The position numbers and the translations under genes were made by a program. A stretch of 64,000 nucleotides of DNA, taken from assembly GCF_007197575.1 (NCBI RefSeq), contig NZ_CP041616.1, positions 930,001 through 994,000 of the forward strand, in the 5' to 3' direction. The stretch is from Ornithinimicrobium ciconiae (GTDB lineage: Bacteria > Actinomycetota > Actinomycetes > Actinomycetales > Dermatophilaceae). The notes below the pieces were generated by a model. It saw only the letters and a list, made by a program, of their open reading frames with translations, was not told the origin of the DNA and searched no databases. Shown one piece after another: positions 8,605 to 16,734 of this stretch. How positions within the stretch are numbered: the stretch's first letter is position 1; the number at the start of each line of letters is the position of its first letter.

Positions 8605-9538
8605 TCTCCGCGGCAATCAGCTCCACGTGGTCCACCGCGTCCTCGGACAGGTCCAGCATCTGCAGGTAGGCCCGGCTGACGCCGGTCCGCTCGGCCCAGG
8701 TCCCGAGGGTGTCCAGGACCTCAGCGGGGGTGCCGGCGAACCCGTGCTCACGCAACTCCGCGGGCTCCCGTCCGATCGCCGCTGCGCGGCGGCGGAACTC
8801 CTCCTCGTCGCGACCGACGACCGTGGCCAGCGCCACCGACCGGATCAGACTCTCCGGATCCCGTCCCTCCGCCGCACAGGCGGCATCGACCCGCGAGAAC
8901 TGGGTCTCGGCCGCTGCCACGGACGTGAACGCCACGTTGAACTCCGCGGCACAGCGTGCAGCGAGCGCGGGAGTGCGACGCTTGCCCTGGCCGCCGATGA
9001 TGATCGGCGGACCGCCCGAGAACGGGTCGTGCTGCACCGGTTTGGGGAGGCCGGGTGAGTCGGTCACGGTGACGCTCGGACCGGCATACGAGAACGTCTG
9101 CCCCGGCCCGGTTGCCCACAACCCGGTGATGACCGCGAGGGAGTCCTCGAACAGGTCGAAGCGGTCGCCGATCTCCGGGAACGGGATGCCGTAGGCCGTG
9201 TGCTCGGCTTCGAACCAGCCGGAGCCGAGGCCGAACTCGACCCGACCCGAGCTCATCGCGTCGACCTGCGCCACCGCGACGGCGGTCGGCCCGGGCCGTC
9301 GGAAGGTCGCCGAGCTGACCAGGGTGCCCAGCCGGATGGTGGTCGTCTCCCGGGCCAGGCCGGCCAGTGTCACCCAGGAGTCTGTGGGCCCCGGCAGGCC
9401 GTCGCCCTCGCCCATCGCCAGATAGTGGTCGGAACGGAAGAAGGCGTCAAAGCCGCATGCTTCGGCGGTGCGAGCCGCGCGCAGCTGGTCGTCGTAGGTC
9501 AGACCCTGCTGGGGCTCGCAGAAGAGACGGAGGTGCAT
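8585..9538 (-). CDS. LLM-class F420-dependent oxidoreductase
   Basis: A 317-residue luciferase-like monooxygenase-fold protein; actinobacterial members usually use coenzyme F420, substrate not predictable. It has the TIM-barrel start RLFCEPQQGLTYDDQL, FDAFFRSDHYL after strand 2, TTIRLGTLVSSATFRRP, GRVEFGLGSGWFEAEH and the phosphate-binding PPIIIGGQGKRRT. I start at ATG 9538; an upstream in-frame start would add 36 Arg/His-rich residues unlike any family member. CAGACT lies 7 bases upstream as a weak -10. It sits between ispD and ispF on the opposite strand, interrupting that pair, and overlaps the ispD end. Confidence 0.85.
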   Translation of the reverse strand: MHLRLFCEPQQGLTYDDQLRAARTAEACGFDAFFRSDHYLAMGEGDGLPGPTDSWVTLAGLARETTTIRLGTLVSSATFRRPGPTAVAVAQVDAMSSGRVEFGLGSGWFEAEHTAYGIPFPEIGDRFDLFEDSLAVITGLWATGPGQTFSYAGPSVTVTDSPGLPKPVQHDPFSGGPPIIIGGQGKRRTPALAARCAAEFNVAFTSVAAAETQFSRVDAACAAEGRDPESLIRSVALATVVGRDEEEFRRRAAAIGREPAELREHGFAGTPAEVLDTLGTWAERTGVSRAYLQMLDLSEDAVDHVELIAAEIMPHLP

Positions 9539-9564
9539 GCGGCCCAGTCTGGCGCACGCCGCTC

Positions 9565-9570
9565 TAGAGT
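9565..9570 (+). promoter_or_regulatory. -10 box of a leaderless ispF promoter
   Basis: TAGAGT ends 6 bases before the ispF ATG, with no ribosome site between. ispF therefore has its own promoter, as expected with the opposite-strand gene between it and ispD. Confidence 0.5.
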
Positions 9571-9576
9571 GGCGCC

Positions 9577-10122
9577 ATGAGCGCCCCCGCGACCCCGTTC
9601 CGTGTCGGCACCGGTGTCGATGTGCACGGCTATGCCCCCGAGGCAAGCGGGAAGGTGCTGATGCTCGGGTGCCTGGAGTGGCCGGGCGAGCGCGCCATCG
9701 AGGGGCACTCGGACGGCGACGTGGCCGCCCACGCCACCTGCGACGCGCTGTTGTCGGCCGCAGGCCTGGGTGACCTGGGGACGGTCTTCGGCACCGACCG
9801 TCCCGAGATGGCCGGCGCCAGCGGGGCGGACATGCTCGCCGAGGTGCTCGGGCTGCTCGCCGAGGCGGGGTGGTCGGTGGGAAATGTAGCCGTCCAGGTG
9901 ATCGGAAACCGTCCCAAGGTCGGGCCGCGGCGCGCCGAGGCGGCCGCCGCCATGTCCGCTGTCCTCGGGGGTGCCCCGGTGTCGGTCTCGGCCACGACGA
10001 CCGACGGTCTTGGTCTGACCGGGCGCGGCGAGGGCATGGCCGCCATCGCCACCGCCCTGGTGGTCTCGGCTGGTGAGAGCTCGGCCGGTGAGAAGTCGGG
10101 CGGTGAGAAGTTGGCCGGTTAG
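9577..10122 (+). CDS. ispF: 2-C-methyl-D-erythritol 2,4-cyclodiphosphate synthase
   Basis: Cyclises CDP-methylerythritol phosphate in the MEP pathway; homotrimer with Zn at the subunit interface. Metal ligands are in GTGVDVHGY (Asp, His) and the SDGDVAAHA segment; [15 protein letters not shown] is the C-terminal signature. The family is about 158 residues; this one has 181 because of a C-terminal tail made from three 15-base tandem repeats ([15 protein letters not shown]). The tail is hydrophilic and beyond the fold. Its stop codon overlaps the end of the convergent membrane protein gene. Confidence 0.95.
   Translation: MSAPATPFRVGTGVDVHGYAPEASGKVLMLGCLEWPGERAIEGHSDGDVAAHATCDALLSAAGLGDLGTVFGTDRPEMAGASGADMLAEVLGLLAEAGWSVGNVAVQVIGNRPKVGPRRAEAAAAMSAVLGGAPVSVSATTTDGLGLTGRGEGMAAIATALVVSAGESSAGEKSGGEKLAG
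10072..10116 (+). repeat. Three 15-bp tandem repeats in the ispF 3' end
   Basis: GGTGAGAGCTCGGCC, GGTGAGAAGTCGGGC and GGTGAGAAGTTGGCC run head to tail and encode the extra C-terminal tail. Confidence 0.85.
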
Positions 10123-10502
10123 AAGCTCGCCAGGAGGACCAGGAGGGTTCCTGGCCACCAGAACCACCAGGCCACCGTGCGCCGGACCAGGCACCATCCG
10201 CGGTGGCGGAAGACCCGCAGCGTGATCCACACGATCACGGCGGACAACACGGGCAGCAGGGCGATGGCCACCCCGACTGCGGCATAGTCCTGCGCGGCTG
10301 CCGCCCCGATGAGGGCGATCAAGGCATAGATCCCCAGGGTGATGACCGGCAGCAGGAAGTACCACCACAGCCGCCTCCAGAAGCCGGTGTGCGGCCGGAG
10401 CACCGTGCTGCCGCACGGGCAGCGCATCTCGTCGGGTGGCACCGGCGAGGTCACGTCCGCACGATGGTGCTCGCTCGAGGTCCTGGTTGTGTCCCCACTC
10501 AC
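10119..10502 (-). CDS. Hypothetical small membrane protein with Cys pair
   Basis: A 127-residue protein with no family I recognise. After a hydrophilic N-terminus (about 25 residues) comes [16 protein letters not shown], a single CPC pair like half of a zinc ribbon, then two strong membrane segments ([21 protein letters not shown] and an [19 protein letters not shown] stretch) and a third Trp-rich hydrophobic segment at the end. GTG start with TATCCT 6 bases upstream, consistent with a leaderless transcript. It converges on ispF and overlaps its stop. Codon use is like the neighbours, so it is probably real. Confidence 0.65.
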   Translation of the reverse strand: MSGDTTRTSSEHHRADVTSPVPPDEMRCPCGSTVLRPHTGFWRRLWWYFLLPVITLGIYALIALIGAAAAQDYAAVGVAIALLPVLSAVIVWITLRVFRHRGWCLVRRTVAWWFWWPGTLLVLLASF

Positions 10503-10508
10503 CGCGGC

Positions 10509-10514
10509 AGGATA
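10509..10514 (-). promoter_or_regulatory. -10 box of a leaderless promoter (membrane protein gene)
   Basis: TATCCT on the minus strand, 6 bases before the GTG at 10502; no ribosome site in the gap. Confidence 0.5.
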
Positions 10515-10671
10515 ACGCGTCCTCGGTGCAGGCCCTGGCTCCGGCGGTGGCGCGAGGGCCGGGCAGGCTGGGCGACGGAGGCGCGTGGGCGGATATGAGG
10601 GCGGGGGTGCTGGGCCAATGCCGACGGCCTAGATTGGGGCCAGCCGCACCGACCACCCGAGGAGTCATGCC

Positions 10672-11778
10672 ATGCCCAGCACCGTCAAGGGAGTCATCGC
10701 CCGCAGCAAGGGAGCCGATGTCGAGGTCGTCGACATCATCGTGCCTGACCCGGGACCGGGGGAGGCGGTGGTCAAGGTCGAGGCCTGCGGGGTGTGCCAC
10801 ACCGACCTGCACTACCGCGAGGGCGGCATCAACGACGAGTTCCCGTTCCTGCTGGGACATGAGGCCGCTGGCGTCGTCGAGGCGGTCGGCGAGGGAGTCA
10901 CCGAGGTGGAGCCCGGCGACTTCGTGATCCTCAACTGGCGAGCCGTCTGCGGGCAGTGCCGGGCCTGCGCCAAGGGGCAGCCCTGGTACTGCTTCAACAC
11001 CGCCAACGCCACCCAGAAGATGACGCTGACCGATGGCACCGAGCTCTCCCCGGCGCTGGGCATCGGCGCCTTCATCGAGAAGACCCTGGTGGCCGCGGGC
11101 CAGTGCACCAAGGTCGACCGGGAGGCCTCGGCCGCTGCCGCAGGACTGTTGGGCTGCGGGATCATGGCCGGCTTTGGCGCCGCGGTCAACACCGGTGGGG
11201 TCGGTCGAGGCGACTCGGTCGCCGTCATCGGCTGCGGTGGTGTCGGCAACGCCGCCATCGCCGGTGCGGCGCTGGCCGGGGCCACCACGATCATCGCCGT
11301 CGACCTGGACGAGCGGAAGCTGGAGGGCGCCAAGAGCTTCGGCGCCACCCACACCGTCAACAGCTCTGGCCGTGACCCGGTCGTGGCGATCCAGGAGCTG
11401 ACCGGCGGCTTCGGTGCCGACCTGGTCGTCGACGCCGTCGGCCGTCCCGAGACCTACAAGCAGGCCTTCTATGCCCGTGACCTGGCCGGCACGGTCGTCC
11501 TGGTGGGGGTGCCCACCCCGGAGATGATGATCGAGCTGCCCCTGCTGGACGTCTTCGGTCGCGGCGGCTCGCTGAAGTCCAGCTGGTATGGCGACTGCCT
11601 GCCCTCCCGCGACTTCCCGATGCTCATCGACCTCTATCGCCAGGGCCGCTTCGATCTCGACGCCTTCGTCACCGAGACCATCCCCCTCGAGTCCGTCGAG
11701 GCAGCCTTCAGCAAGATGGAGCGCGGCGACGTGCTGCGCTCCGTCGTGATCCTCGACAAGAAGGGAGCGACGGCATGA
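10672..11778 (+). CDS. mscR: S-(hydroxymethyl)mycothiol dehydrogenase
   Basis: Zinc- and NAD-dependent medium-chain alcohol dehydrogenase that oxidises the formaldehyde-mycothiol adduct (and acts as a nitrosomycothiol reductase in relatives). 368 residues. Catalytic zinc ligands Cys42 and His63-Glu64 (GHEAAG); structural zinc Cys93, Cys96, Cys99 and Cys107; Rossmann motif [12 protein letters not shown] start 7 bases after GAGGAG; TAGATT (10630-10635) is a possible -10. The ATGA overlap with the metallo-hydrolase gene indicates an operon seen widely in mycothiol producers. Consistent with mshA at the window start. Confidence 0.93.
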   Translation: MPSTVKGVIARSKGADVEVVDIIVPDPGPGEAVVKVEACGVCHTDLHYREGGINDEFPFLLGHEAAGVVEAVGEGVTEVEPGDFVILNWRAVCGQCRACAKGQPWYCFNTANATQKMTLTDGTELSPALGIGAFIEKTLVAAGQCTKVDREASAAAAGLLGCGIMAGFGAAVNTGGVGRGDSVAVIGCGGVGNAAIAGAALAGATTIIAVDLDERKLEGAKSFGATHTVNSSGRDPVVAIQELTGGFGADLVVDAVGRPETYKQAFYARDLAGTVVLVGVPTPEMMIELPLLDVFGRGGSLKSSWYGDCLPSRDFPMLIDLYRQGRFDLDAFVTETIPLESVEAAFSKMERGDVLRSVVILDKKGATA

Positions 11779-12401
11779 CCGCGCGCATCGACAAGGCAGT
11801 GACCAGCGGCACCTTCAGCCTGGACGGCGGGACCTGGGAGGTTGACAACAACGTCTGGGTGATCGGGGACGACACCGAGTGCGTCGTCATCGACGCACCC
11901 CACGACGTCGCGCCGATCCGTGAGGTCGTTGGCGACCGCACGGTCAAGGCAGTGCTGCTCACCCACGCGCACGATGACCACATCGGTGCGGTGGGTGACC
12001 TCCACGCCGCGACCGGCGCCCCGTCATACCTCCATCCGGAGGACCGGATGCTGTGGGACCGGGTGTATGACGCCAGCCCGGACCACGAGCTCGCTGACGG
12101 GCAGACCATCGAGGTCGCCGGAGTGACCCTCCACGTGCTGCACACCCCCGGTCACAGCCCGGGCGCCTGCTGCTTCCACGTGCCGGAGCTGGGTGTGGTC
12201 TTCAGCGGCGACACGCTGTTCCAGGGCGGGCCGGGCGCAACCGGGCGCTCGTTCAGTGACTTCGACACCATCGTCGCCTCGATCACCGACAAGCTGCTGA
12301 CCCTGCCGGAGGAGACGGTGGTGCACACGGGTCACGGTGATGACACCTCGATCGGCGCCGAGAAGCCGCACCGGCAGGAGTGGATCGACCGCGGAGCCTG
12401 A
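11775..12401 (+). CDS. MBL-fold metallo-hydrolase linked to mscR
   Basis: A 208-residue metallo-beta-lactamase-fold protein with the full metal set: His64, His66, Asp68, His69 in [10 protein letters not shown], then a His in [10 protein letters not shown], Asp in SGDTLF and a final His near HTGHGDDT. It overlaps mscR by 4 bases and is probably the thioester hydrolase of the same detoxification step (S-formylmycothiol, by analogy with glyoxalase II/FGH); the substrate is inference. The family is the usual partner of mscR in actinobacteria. Confidence 0.88.
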   Translation: MTARIDKAVTSGTFSLDGGTWEVDNNVWVIGDDTECVVIDAPHDVAPIREVVGDRTVKAVLLTHAHDDHIGAVGDLHAATGAPSYLHPEDRMLWDRVYDASPDHELADGQTIEVAGVTLHVLHTPGHSPGACCFHVPELGVVFSGDTLFQGGPGATGRSFSDFDTIVASITDKLLTLPEETVVHTGHGDDTSIGAEKPHRQEWIDRGA

Positions 12402-12454
12402 CGACAGCGCGAGGCCCGGAGCGCGGACCGCAGCCGTATGTTGCGTGCCCAAGT

Positions 12455-12489
12455 CGACTAGACCCTCACGTCACGTGAGGGTCTAGTCG
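12455..12489. promoter_or_regulatory. Perfect 17-bp-arm palindrome upstream of the DUF6412 gene
   Basis: Arms 12455-12471 and 12473-12489 are perfect reverse complements around a single C. The right arm reaches the -35 zone of a leaderless promoter (-10 TATCCT at 12496). It may be an operator, the terminator of the mscR operon, or both. Confidence 0.7.
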
Positions 12490-12495
12490 GTCGCG

Positions 12496-12501
12496 TATCC
12501 T
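12496..12501 (+). promoter_or_regulatory. -10 box of a leaderless promoter (DUF6412 gene)
   Basis: TATCCT, 7 bases before the GTG at 12509, with no ribosome site between. Confidence 0.6.
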
Positions 12502-12508
12502 CGATCTC

Positions 12509-12832
12509 GTGCATCTGATCGACCGTCGTCGCTCCCTGCTGGGGATGCTGCTGAGCACGGTCCTGGTCGGTGCGCTGGCCGCCACCTCCGCCGACGCGGC
12601 CACCATGGCCGTCGGCCTGGGCGTGCTGTTGCTGGTGAGCATGACGGTCACCACCAACGCGGCCACGCTGGCGGTGACCGGGTCCGGGGCGGTGATCCCC
12701 GGTGCCAACCGCCTTCGCAGGCAGTGGGACCGGACGCCCATCCCGATGCTCGAGCCGGACCTCGCGGGCAAGCCGCAACCGAGGGCTCCGGGGCACACCG
12801 CCCCGGAGGTGCCCGTGCTCGCCGCTGCCTGA
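12509..12832 (+). CDS. DUF6412 domain-containing membrane protein
   Basis: A 107-residue protein with two hydrophobic helices (LLGMLLSTVLVGALAA at about 10-25 and MAVGLGVLLLVSMTVTT at about 33-49) and a hydrophilic, Pro-rich C-terminal tail. I recognise it as the DUF6412 type that precedes a yidC-like gene in actinobacteria; function unknown, presumably working with the insertase. GTG start chosen because the -10 box is 7 bases upstream. The gene is 71 bases before yidC and probably co-transcribed with it. Confidence 0.75.
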   Translation: MHLIDRRRSLLGMLLSTVLVGALAATSADAATMAVGLGVLLLVSMTVTTNAATLAVTGSGAVIPGANRLRRQWDRTPIPMLEPDLAGKPQPRAPGHTAPEVPVLAAA

Positions 12833-12903
12833 GCGCTCTGCCGCCTGTCAGCAACGCAACACCTCCGAGACGCTCCCCGTCCCGTTGCTTCCGGAGGTTT
12901 CCC

Positions 12904-13605
12904 ATGCTCTCGTTTCTCGACCCTGTGCTCCTGCCCTTCCATCACCTCATCGATGCGACCGCCCAGTGGCTGCCGATGCCCCTGGTGATCGTCCTGCTGA
13001 CCGTTCTCGTGCGACTGGTGCTGCACCCGCTGAACCGCGCGACCTACCGTGCGACCCTGCACCGCCAACGCCTCGCGCCACAGCTGTAGGAGGTGCGGGC
13101 CAAGCACGGCAAGGACCCCGAGCGTCTCCAGAAGGAGATGCTGGAGCTGCACCGTCGCGAGGGGGTCTCACCGGTGGCGGGATGCCTGCCTGCGCTGGTG
13201 CAGATGCCGGTCATCATGGTCGTCTACCGCTTGTTCTCGGCACCACAGATCGCGGGGCAGGACAACGCGCTGCTGCACCACACCCTGTTCGGTGCGCCGC
13301 TGACGGCACACCTGGCCACGGCGGGGACCGGCCTGCCCGTGTTTCTCGGGCTCATCGCCATCTCCCTGGTCGTGGCCTACCTGACGATGCGCCAGACGCG
13401 GGCCTCCTTGATCGCCCCCGCACCGGGTGGGGACCCTGCCCAGGCTCAGGTCGCCGAGACGATGCAGCAGGTCATGTCGTGGCTGTCCTTCGGCTCGGTC
13501 TTCGCCGTTGCGGTGCTGCCGCTGGGCACCGGGCTCTATCTGGTCACGAGTGCTCTGTGGACCTTGCTCGAGCGGTATGCCGTGCGTCGTCTCGTCACGC
13601 TCTAG
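12904..13605 (+). pseudogene. yidC: YidC/Oxa1-type insertase paralogue interrupted by an in-frame TAG
   Basis: Encodes a YidC/Oxa1-family membrane insertase, about 233 codons, but codon 62 is TAG (13087-13089). The frame before it gives TM1 and VRLVLHPLNRATYRATLHRQRLAPQL; the same frame after it continues as EVRAKHGKDPERLQKEMLELHRREGV, the standard cytoplasmic loop, then the remaining helices (CLPALVQMPVIMVVYRLF onward). One CAG-to-TAG change would explain it. The ATG at 12904 has the ribosome site GGAGG. AGGAGG also sits right after the TAG but overlaps the next GTG (13093), too close for normal restart. A main yidC probably exists elsewhere, so loss is tolerable; a sequencing error or amber read-through cannot be excluded. 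Confidence 0.85.
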
Positions 13606-13666
13606 CCACTAGCGCAGGGCGCTTGGCGGGAGCAGACTTGGGTGACCCACTGCAGGAGGTGTGCCC

Positions 13667-14122
13667 ATGACCCAGCCGGAGCTCCAGCGGGAGCTGATCC
13701 TCGACCCCATCGTCGCGACGCGCCACGTTGACGTCGACCCCGTGCACGCCTTCGAGGTGTTCACGGAGCGTTTCGGTGACTGGTGGGACCCGCGGCTGAC
13801 CCCGGACCCACGCTCCTTCGAGGGTGCGGACGTGGAGGAGGTCGAGGGCGGGGTGGTGGCCCTGCACCACGACGGTGAGGACTATCCGATCGGTGAGGTG
13901 CTCGAGTGGGAGATCGGCGTCTGCTTCGCGATGAGCTTCCACCTGGCCCTGCCACGGGACCATCCGACCACGCTCACCGTCGACTTCACCCCGGCCGACG
14001 GCGGCACGCTGGTCACCCTCACCCACGGCGGGTGGGAGGAGGACAACGCCCGTGCGCGTCGCACGTTCACCGAGTGGCCCCATCTGCTCGAACGGTTCGC
14101 CGCGACGGCCGTCAGCGACTGA
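13667..14122 (+). CDS. SRPBCC (AHSA1-like) domain protein
   Basis: A 151-residue START/SRPBCC-fold protein of the Aha1 C-terminal type: short N-terminal strand (DPIVATRHVDVDPVHAFEVFTERFGDWWDP), the central sheet and the family's C-terminal helix preceded by TLVTLTHGGWEEDN. Small hydrophobic ligand binding is typical; no substrate is predictable. ATG 13667 is preferred over GTG 13661 because AGGAGG lies 7 bases before it. It stands between the yidC remnant and a convergent two-component operon. Confidence 0.82.
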   Translation: MTQPELQRELILDPIVATRHVDVDPVHAFEVFTERFGDWWDPRLTPDPRSFEGADVEEVEGGVVALHHDGEDYPIGEVLEWEIGVCFAMSFHLALPRDHPTTLTVDFTPADGGTLVTLTHGGWEEDNARARRTFTEWPHLLERFAATAVSD

Positions 14123-14165
14123 CTGCGTCAGAGCCAGAGGGTCGACCTGCCTGCCGGGGCCGGGC

Positions 14166-14792
14166 TCAGACCCAGCCGTGGTCCTGGGCCACGGCGCGTG
14201 CCTCGGCCCGGTTCCGGGTCCCGGTCTTGCCGATGGCCGAGGACAGGTAGTTGCGCACCGTGTGCTCCGACAGGTAGAGCCGGGCGGCGATGTCGGCCAC
14301 GGTGGCACCGCCACCGGAGACCTGCAGGACCTCCTGCTCCCGCGCGGTCAGCGGGTTGTCTGGAGCACGAAGTGCCGCCAGCGCCAGATCGGGCTGCACC
14401 ACGATGTCCCCGGCCAGAGCCCGCCGGATAGCTGCGGCCAACTGGTCCACCGGGTCGTCCTTGACGAGGAACCCACGTGCTCCTGACGTCATCGCGCGAC
14501 GCAGATAACCCGCCCGGGCGAACGTCGTCACGATGATCGCCACACAGTCAGGGTGGTCCGCCGCCAACTGGGGCAGGGCGTCCAGACCGCTGCCCCCGGG
14601 CAGGTCGATGTCGATCAGGGCCACGTCGGGCCGGTGCTGGGCCACGGCGGGCAGGATCTCGTCGCCCCGACCGATCTGCGCCACGACCTCGAGGTCAGGC
14701 TCGACGTCCAGGAGCGAGGCCAGGGCGGACCGGAGCATCCCCTGATCCTCCACGAGCAGAATGCGGGTGACAGCCTTATCGGCGTCGGTCAT
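14166..14792 (-). CDS. NarL/LuxR-family response regulator
   Basis: A 208-residue response regulator: receiver domain with phospho-Asp61 in ALIDIDLPGGSG, switch Thr in IIVTTF and Lys in FLVKDD, followed by a LuxR-type HTH (LTAREQEVLQVSGGGATVADIAARLYLSEHTVRNYLSS). Its start overlaps the kinase stop by 4 bases, so the two form one system. It is the DesR/LiaR-like group that usually controls its own operon, here a DUF6069 membrane protein gene. Signal unknown. Confidence 0.92.
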   Translation of the reverse strand: MTDADKAVTRILLVEDQGMLRSALASLLDVEPDLEVVAQIGRGDEILPAVAQHRPDVALIDIDLPGGSGLDALPQLAADHPDCVAIIVTTFARAGYLRRAMTSGARGFLVKDDPVDQLAAAIRRALAGDIVVQPDLALAALRAPDNPLTAREQEVLQVSGGGATVADIAARLYLSEHTVRNYLSSAIGKTGTRNRAEARAVAQDHGWV

Positions 14793-16069
14793 GGGTGCTC
14801 CTGCCGACCACGGCGACCGGCGTCAGCAGCCTGCGGGGAACGGGTGGTGGCGTGGGGCACCTCGGCGGCGAGCGTGAAGCCTTCCGGTCGCCGCTCGACG
14901 GTCACGGTGCCGCCGCGCTCCGCCAGCCGCTCCCGTAGCCCGGTGAGGCCGGTGCCGGTCCGGCTCCCGCGATGCCCGGTGGGAACGGAGCCGGTCGGCA
15001 TACGCTCTGGGGTGCTGTGTCCGTCATCGGCAACGGTGACGCGGGCCCACCCCGGGTCCAGCTCCACCTGGATCCGACAGGTGGTGGCACCCGAGTGCTG
15101 CAGCACATTGGTGGTCGCCTCGCGCACCGCCCACGCGAGCTGGCGCTCGGCGCCGGGGTCAAGTCCGTGGGGCACGTGACCGATGTCCGGGCGGATCTCG
15201 CCAGCGCGCAGCGCCGCCGCGGCTCGGGAGATCTCGTCCTCCAGGCCACCCTCGCGGTAGCCGGCGACCGCCTGTCGCACCTCGGTGAGCGCAGACCGGC
15301 CAAGGGTCTCGATCTCAGCGCCGTGCGCCGCGGCAGCGGCGGGGTCGGTCTCGGCGAGGCGGCGCACCGCCTCGGCCTTGACCACGACGACCGACAGGGT
15401 GTGGCCGAGCAGGTCGTGCAGGTCGCGGGAGAAGCGCTGCCGCTCGGCGCTCACTGCGGCCTCGGCGAGCTGGACCCGGGTGGCGTCCAGTTCACGGATG
15501 GTGGCGGTCAGGTAGTGCATGACGAAGGTGCCCATCCCGCTGAGCACCGTCGTGACGCCGAGCCAGCTCGCCAACCCCCAGCCCCAGCCCGCGACGAGCC
15601 CGGTGATCGCTGCGGCACAGCCGATGAGCACGACCACCGCCGGCGCGACCCGTGAGGGGAGCACGACGGCTGTCGCGATCGCCACGAGGGCCACGCCCAT
15701 GAAGGCGAGCTCGGAGGCGGGCACGGTGCGCACCGTGGCCACCATGATGACCACGAGTGCCGCCAGCAGACCGAGCGGGGCCCAGGCGGGTGGGGTGAGT
15801 CGCCGCAGCGGGGGAGGGCGGTAGACGCTGACGATGCTCACGGCGAATGCTGCGCACGCGGACAGCAGGAGCACCATGTCCCGCCACTGGCGCTCCTGAG
15901 CCGCGGCGATGACGTAGGCGCCGAGCAGCAGGGGCGCCCAGATCAGGATGAGCCACGAGCCGTAGCGCGCCAGCGGGCTGCGGGAGTGCCGCGCCGGCGG
16001 ACCGAGGCAGGCGTCGGACGACTGGTGCCGTTCGTCCAGGGGTGCCACGCCGTTCCACATTACGCTCAC
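14789..16069 (-). CDS. DesK/LiaS-like sensor histidine kinase
   Basis: A 426-residue membrane kinase. Four to five hydrophobic segments between residues 38 and 185 form the sensor; then HisKA_3 with His218 in FSRDLHDLLGHTLS and a HATPase_c domain (AVREATTNVLQHSGAT N box, VADDGHSTPE, GTGLTGLRERLAERGG). No extracellular domain, so it probably senses membrane state or a membrane partner. Overlaps the regulator (4 bases) and the upstream DUF6069 gene (4 bases); all three are one operon. Confidence 0.92.
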   Translation of the reverse strand: MSVMWNGVAPLDERHQSSDACLGPPARHSRSPLARYGSWLILIWAPLLLGAYVIAAAQERQWRDMVLLLSACAAFAVSIVSVYRPPPLRRLTPPAWAPLGLLAALVVIMVATVRTVPASELAFMGVALVAIATAVVLPSRVAPAVVVLIGCAAAITGLVAGWGWGLASWLGVTTVLSGMGTFVMHYLTATIRELDATRVQLAEAAVSAERQRFSRDLHDLLGHTLSVVVVKAEAVRRLAETDPAAAAAHGAEIETLGRSALTEVRQAVAGYREGGLEDEISRAAAALRAGEIRPDIGHVPHGLDPGAERQLAWAVREATTNVLQHSGATTCRIQVELDPGWARVTVADDGHSTPERMPTGSVPTGHRGSRTGTGLTGLRERLAERGGTVTVERRPEGFTLAAEVPHATTRSPQAADAGRRGRQEHP

Positions 16070-16557
16070 TTCCGTCCGGCGGAACCCTGAACGGGCAGGG
16101 CCACCAGGAGGATGGCGGCGACGACGACGTGGAGCACAGTGAGCACGACGGTTGCGGCCGTTGTCTGGGCGAGGGTCAGCGGGCCGGCCAGGGAGAGCAG
16201 GGCCACGGTGGTCGCGGTCCAGCGCCAGATGGTGGTTCCCCGTCCGGAGATCCGCTGCAGCACGGCCAGCAGGGCCCAGCCCAGCAGGCCGACGATGATG
16301 GTCGAGCTGACGATGGCTCCGGCGGAGACCAGCCTCGTGGCATCGCCGCCGGGGGTCGTGAGCACTTCAAGGTCGACGCCTAGGACGGGATCGGCAACGA
16401 GCCAGGTCAGGAGTGCGGCCACGGTGGCGACCGCGACGACGAGTGGATGTCTCTGCGTCGAGGCAGACCGCTGGGCCATCGGCCCTGTTGTGGTCGGTTT
16501 CGTTCCAGTCATGGCGGTGGCGGGTGTCGAGGGGTCTTCACGGAGTTGGTTTCGCAT
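16066..16557 (-). CDS. DUF6069 family membrane protein
   Basis: A 163-residue protein with four predicted membrane helices ([71 protein letters not shown]), the pattern of DUF6069 proteins encoded with kinase-regulator pairs. Start at ATG 16557 is tentative; ATG 16512 would drop 15 hydrophilic residues. Its stop overlaps the kinase start, so it is the first gene of the operon and a likely membrane partner or sensor accessory. It diverges from cysS. Confidence 0.75.
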   Translation of the reverse strand: MRNQLREDPSTPATAMTGTKPTTTGPMAQRSASTQRHPLVVAVATVAALLTWLVADPVLGVDLEVLTTPGGDATRLVSAGAIVSSTIIVGLLGWALLAVLQRISGRGTTIWRWTATTVALLSLAGPLTLAQTTAATVVLTVLHVVVAAILLVALPVQGSAGRK

Positions 16558-16721
16558 GACCTCAACGCTAGGAAGCCCGCTGTCGCCGGGGTAGAAGGCG
16601 ATGTCCTGGGTCTGGCAGGACATCTGTCCTGTGCCACGCAGCTGCCCGCCGTCGCGGGTGGGGGTGACGGCTGTGTGGGCGGTGGTGACGCAAGCGTGCG
16701 GGACCAGCGCGAAGACGCAGG

Positions 16722-16727
16722 TAGCCT
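16722..16727 (+). promoter_or_regulatory. -10 box of a leaderless cysS promoter
   Basis: TAGCCT, 7 bases before the GTG at 16735; no ribosome site between. It supports GTG 16735 over any upstream in-frame start. Confidence 0.55.
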
Positions 16728-16734
16728 TACGCGG

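Noticed and set aside
8605-9576. ispD and ispF as one operon
   Set aside because: An opposite-strand oxidoreductase gene separates them and ispF has its own -10 box.
9499-11352. Long minus-strand frame opposite ispF and mscR
   Set aside because: It is an antisense shadow of GC-rich genes; no protein family resembles it and the plus-strand genes are well supported.
16447-16734. Upstream in-frame start for cysS
   Set aside because: Would add 96 residues with no family match through the DUF6069 promoter region; GTG 16735 has a -10 box 7 bases upstream.
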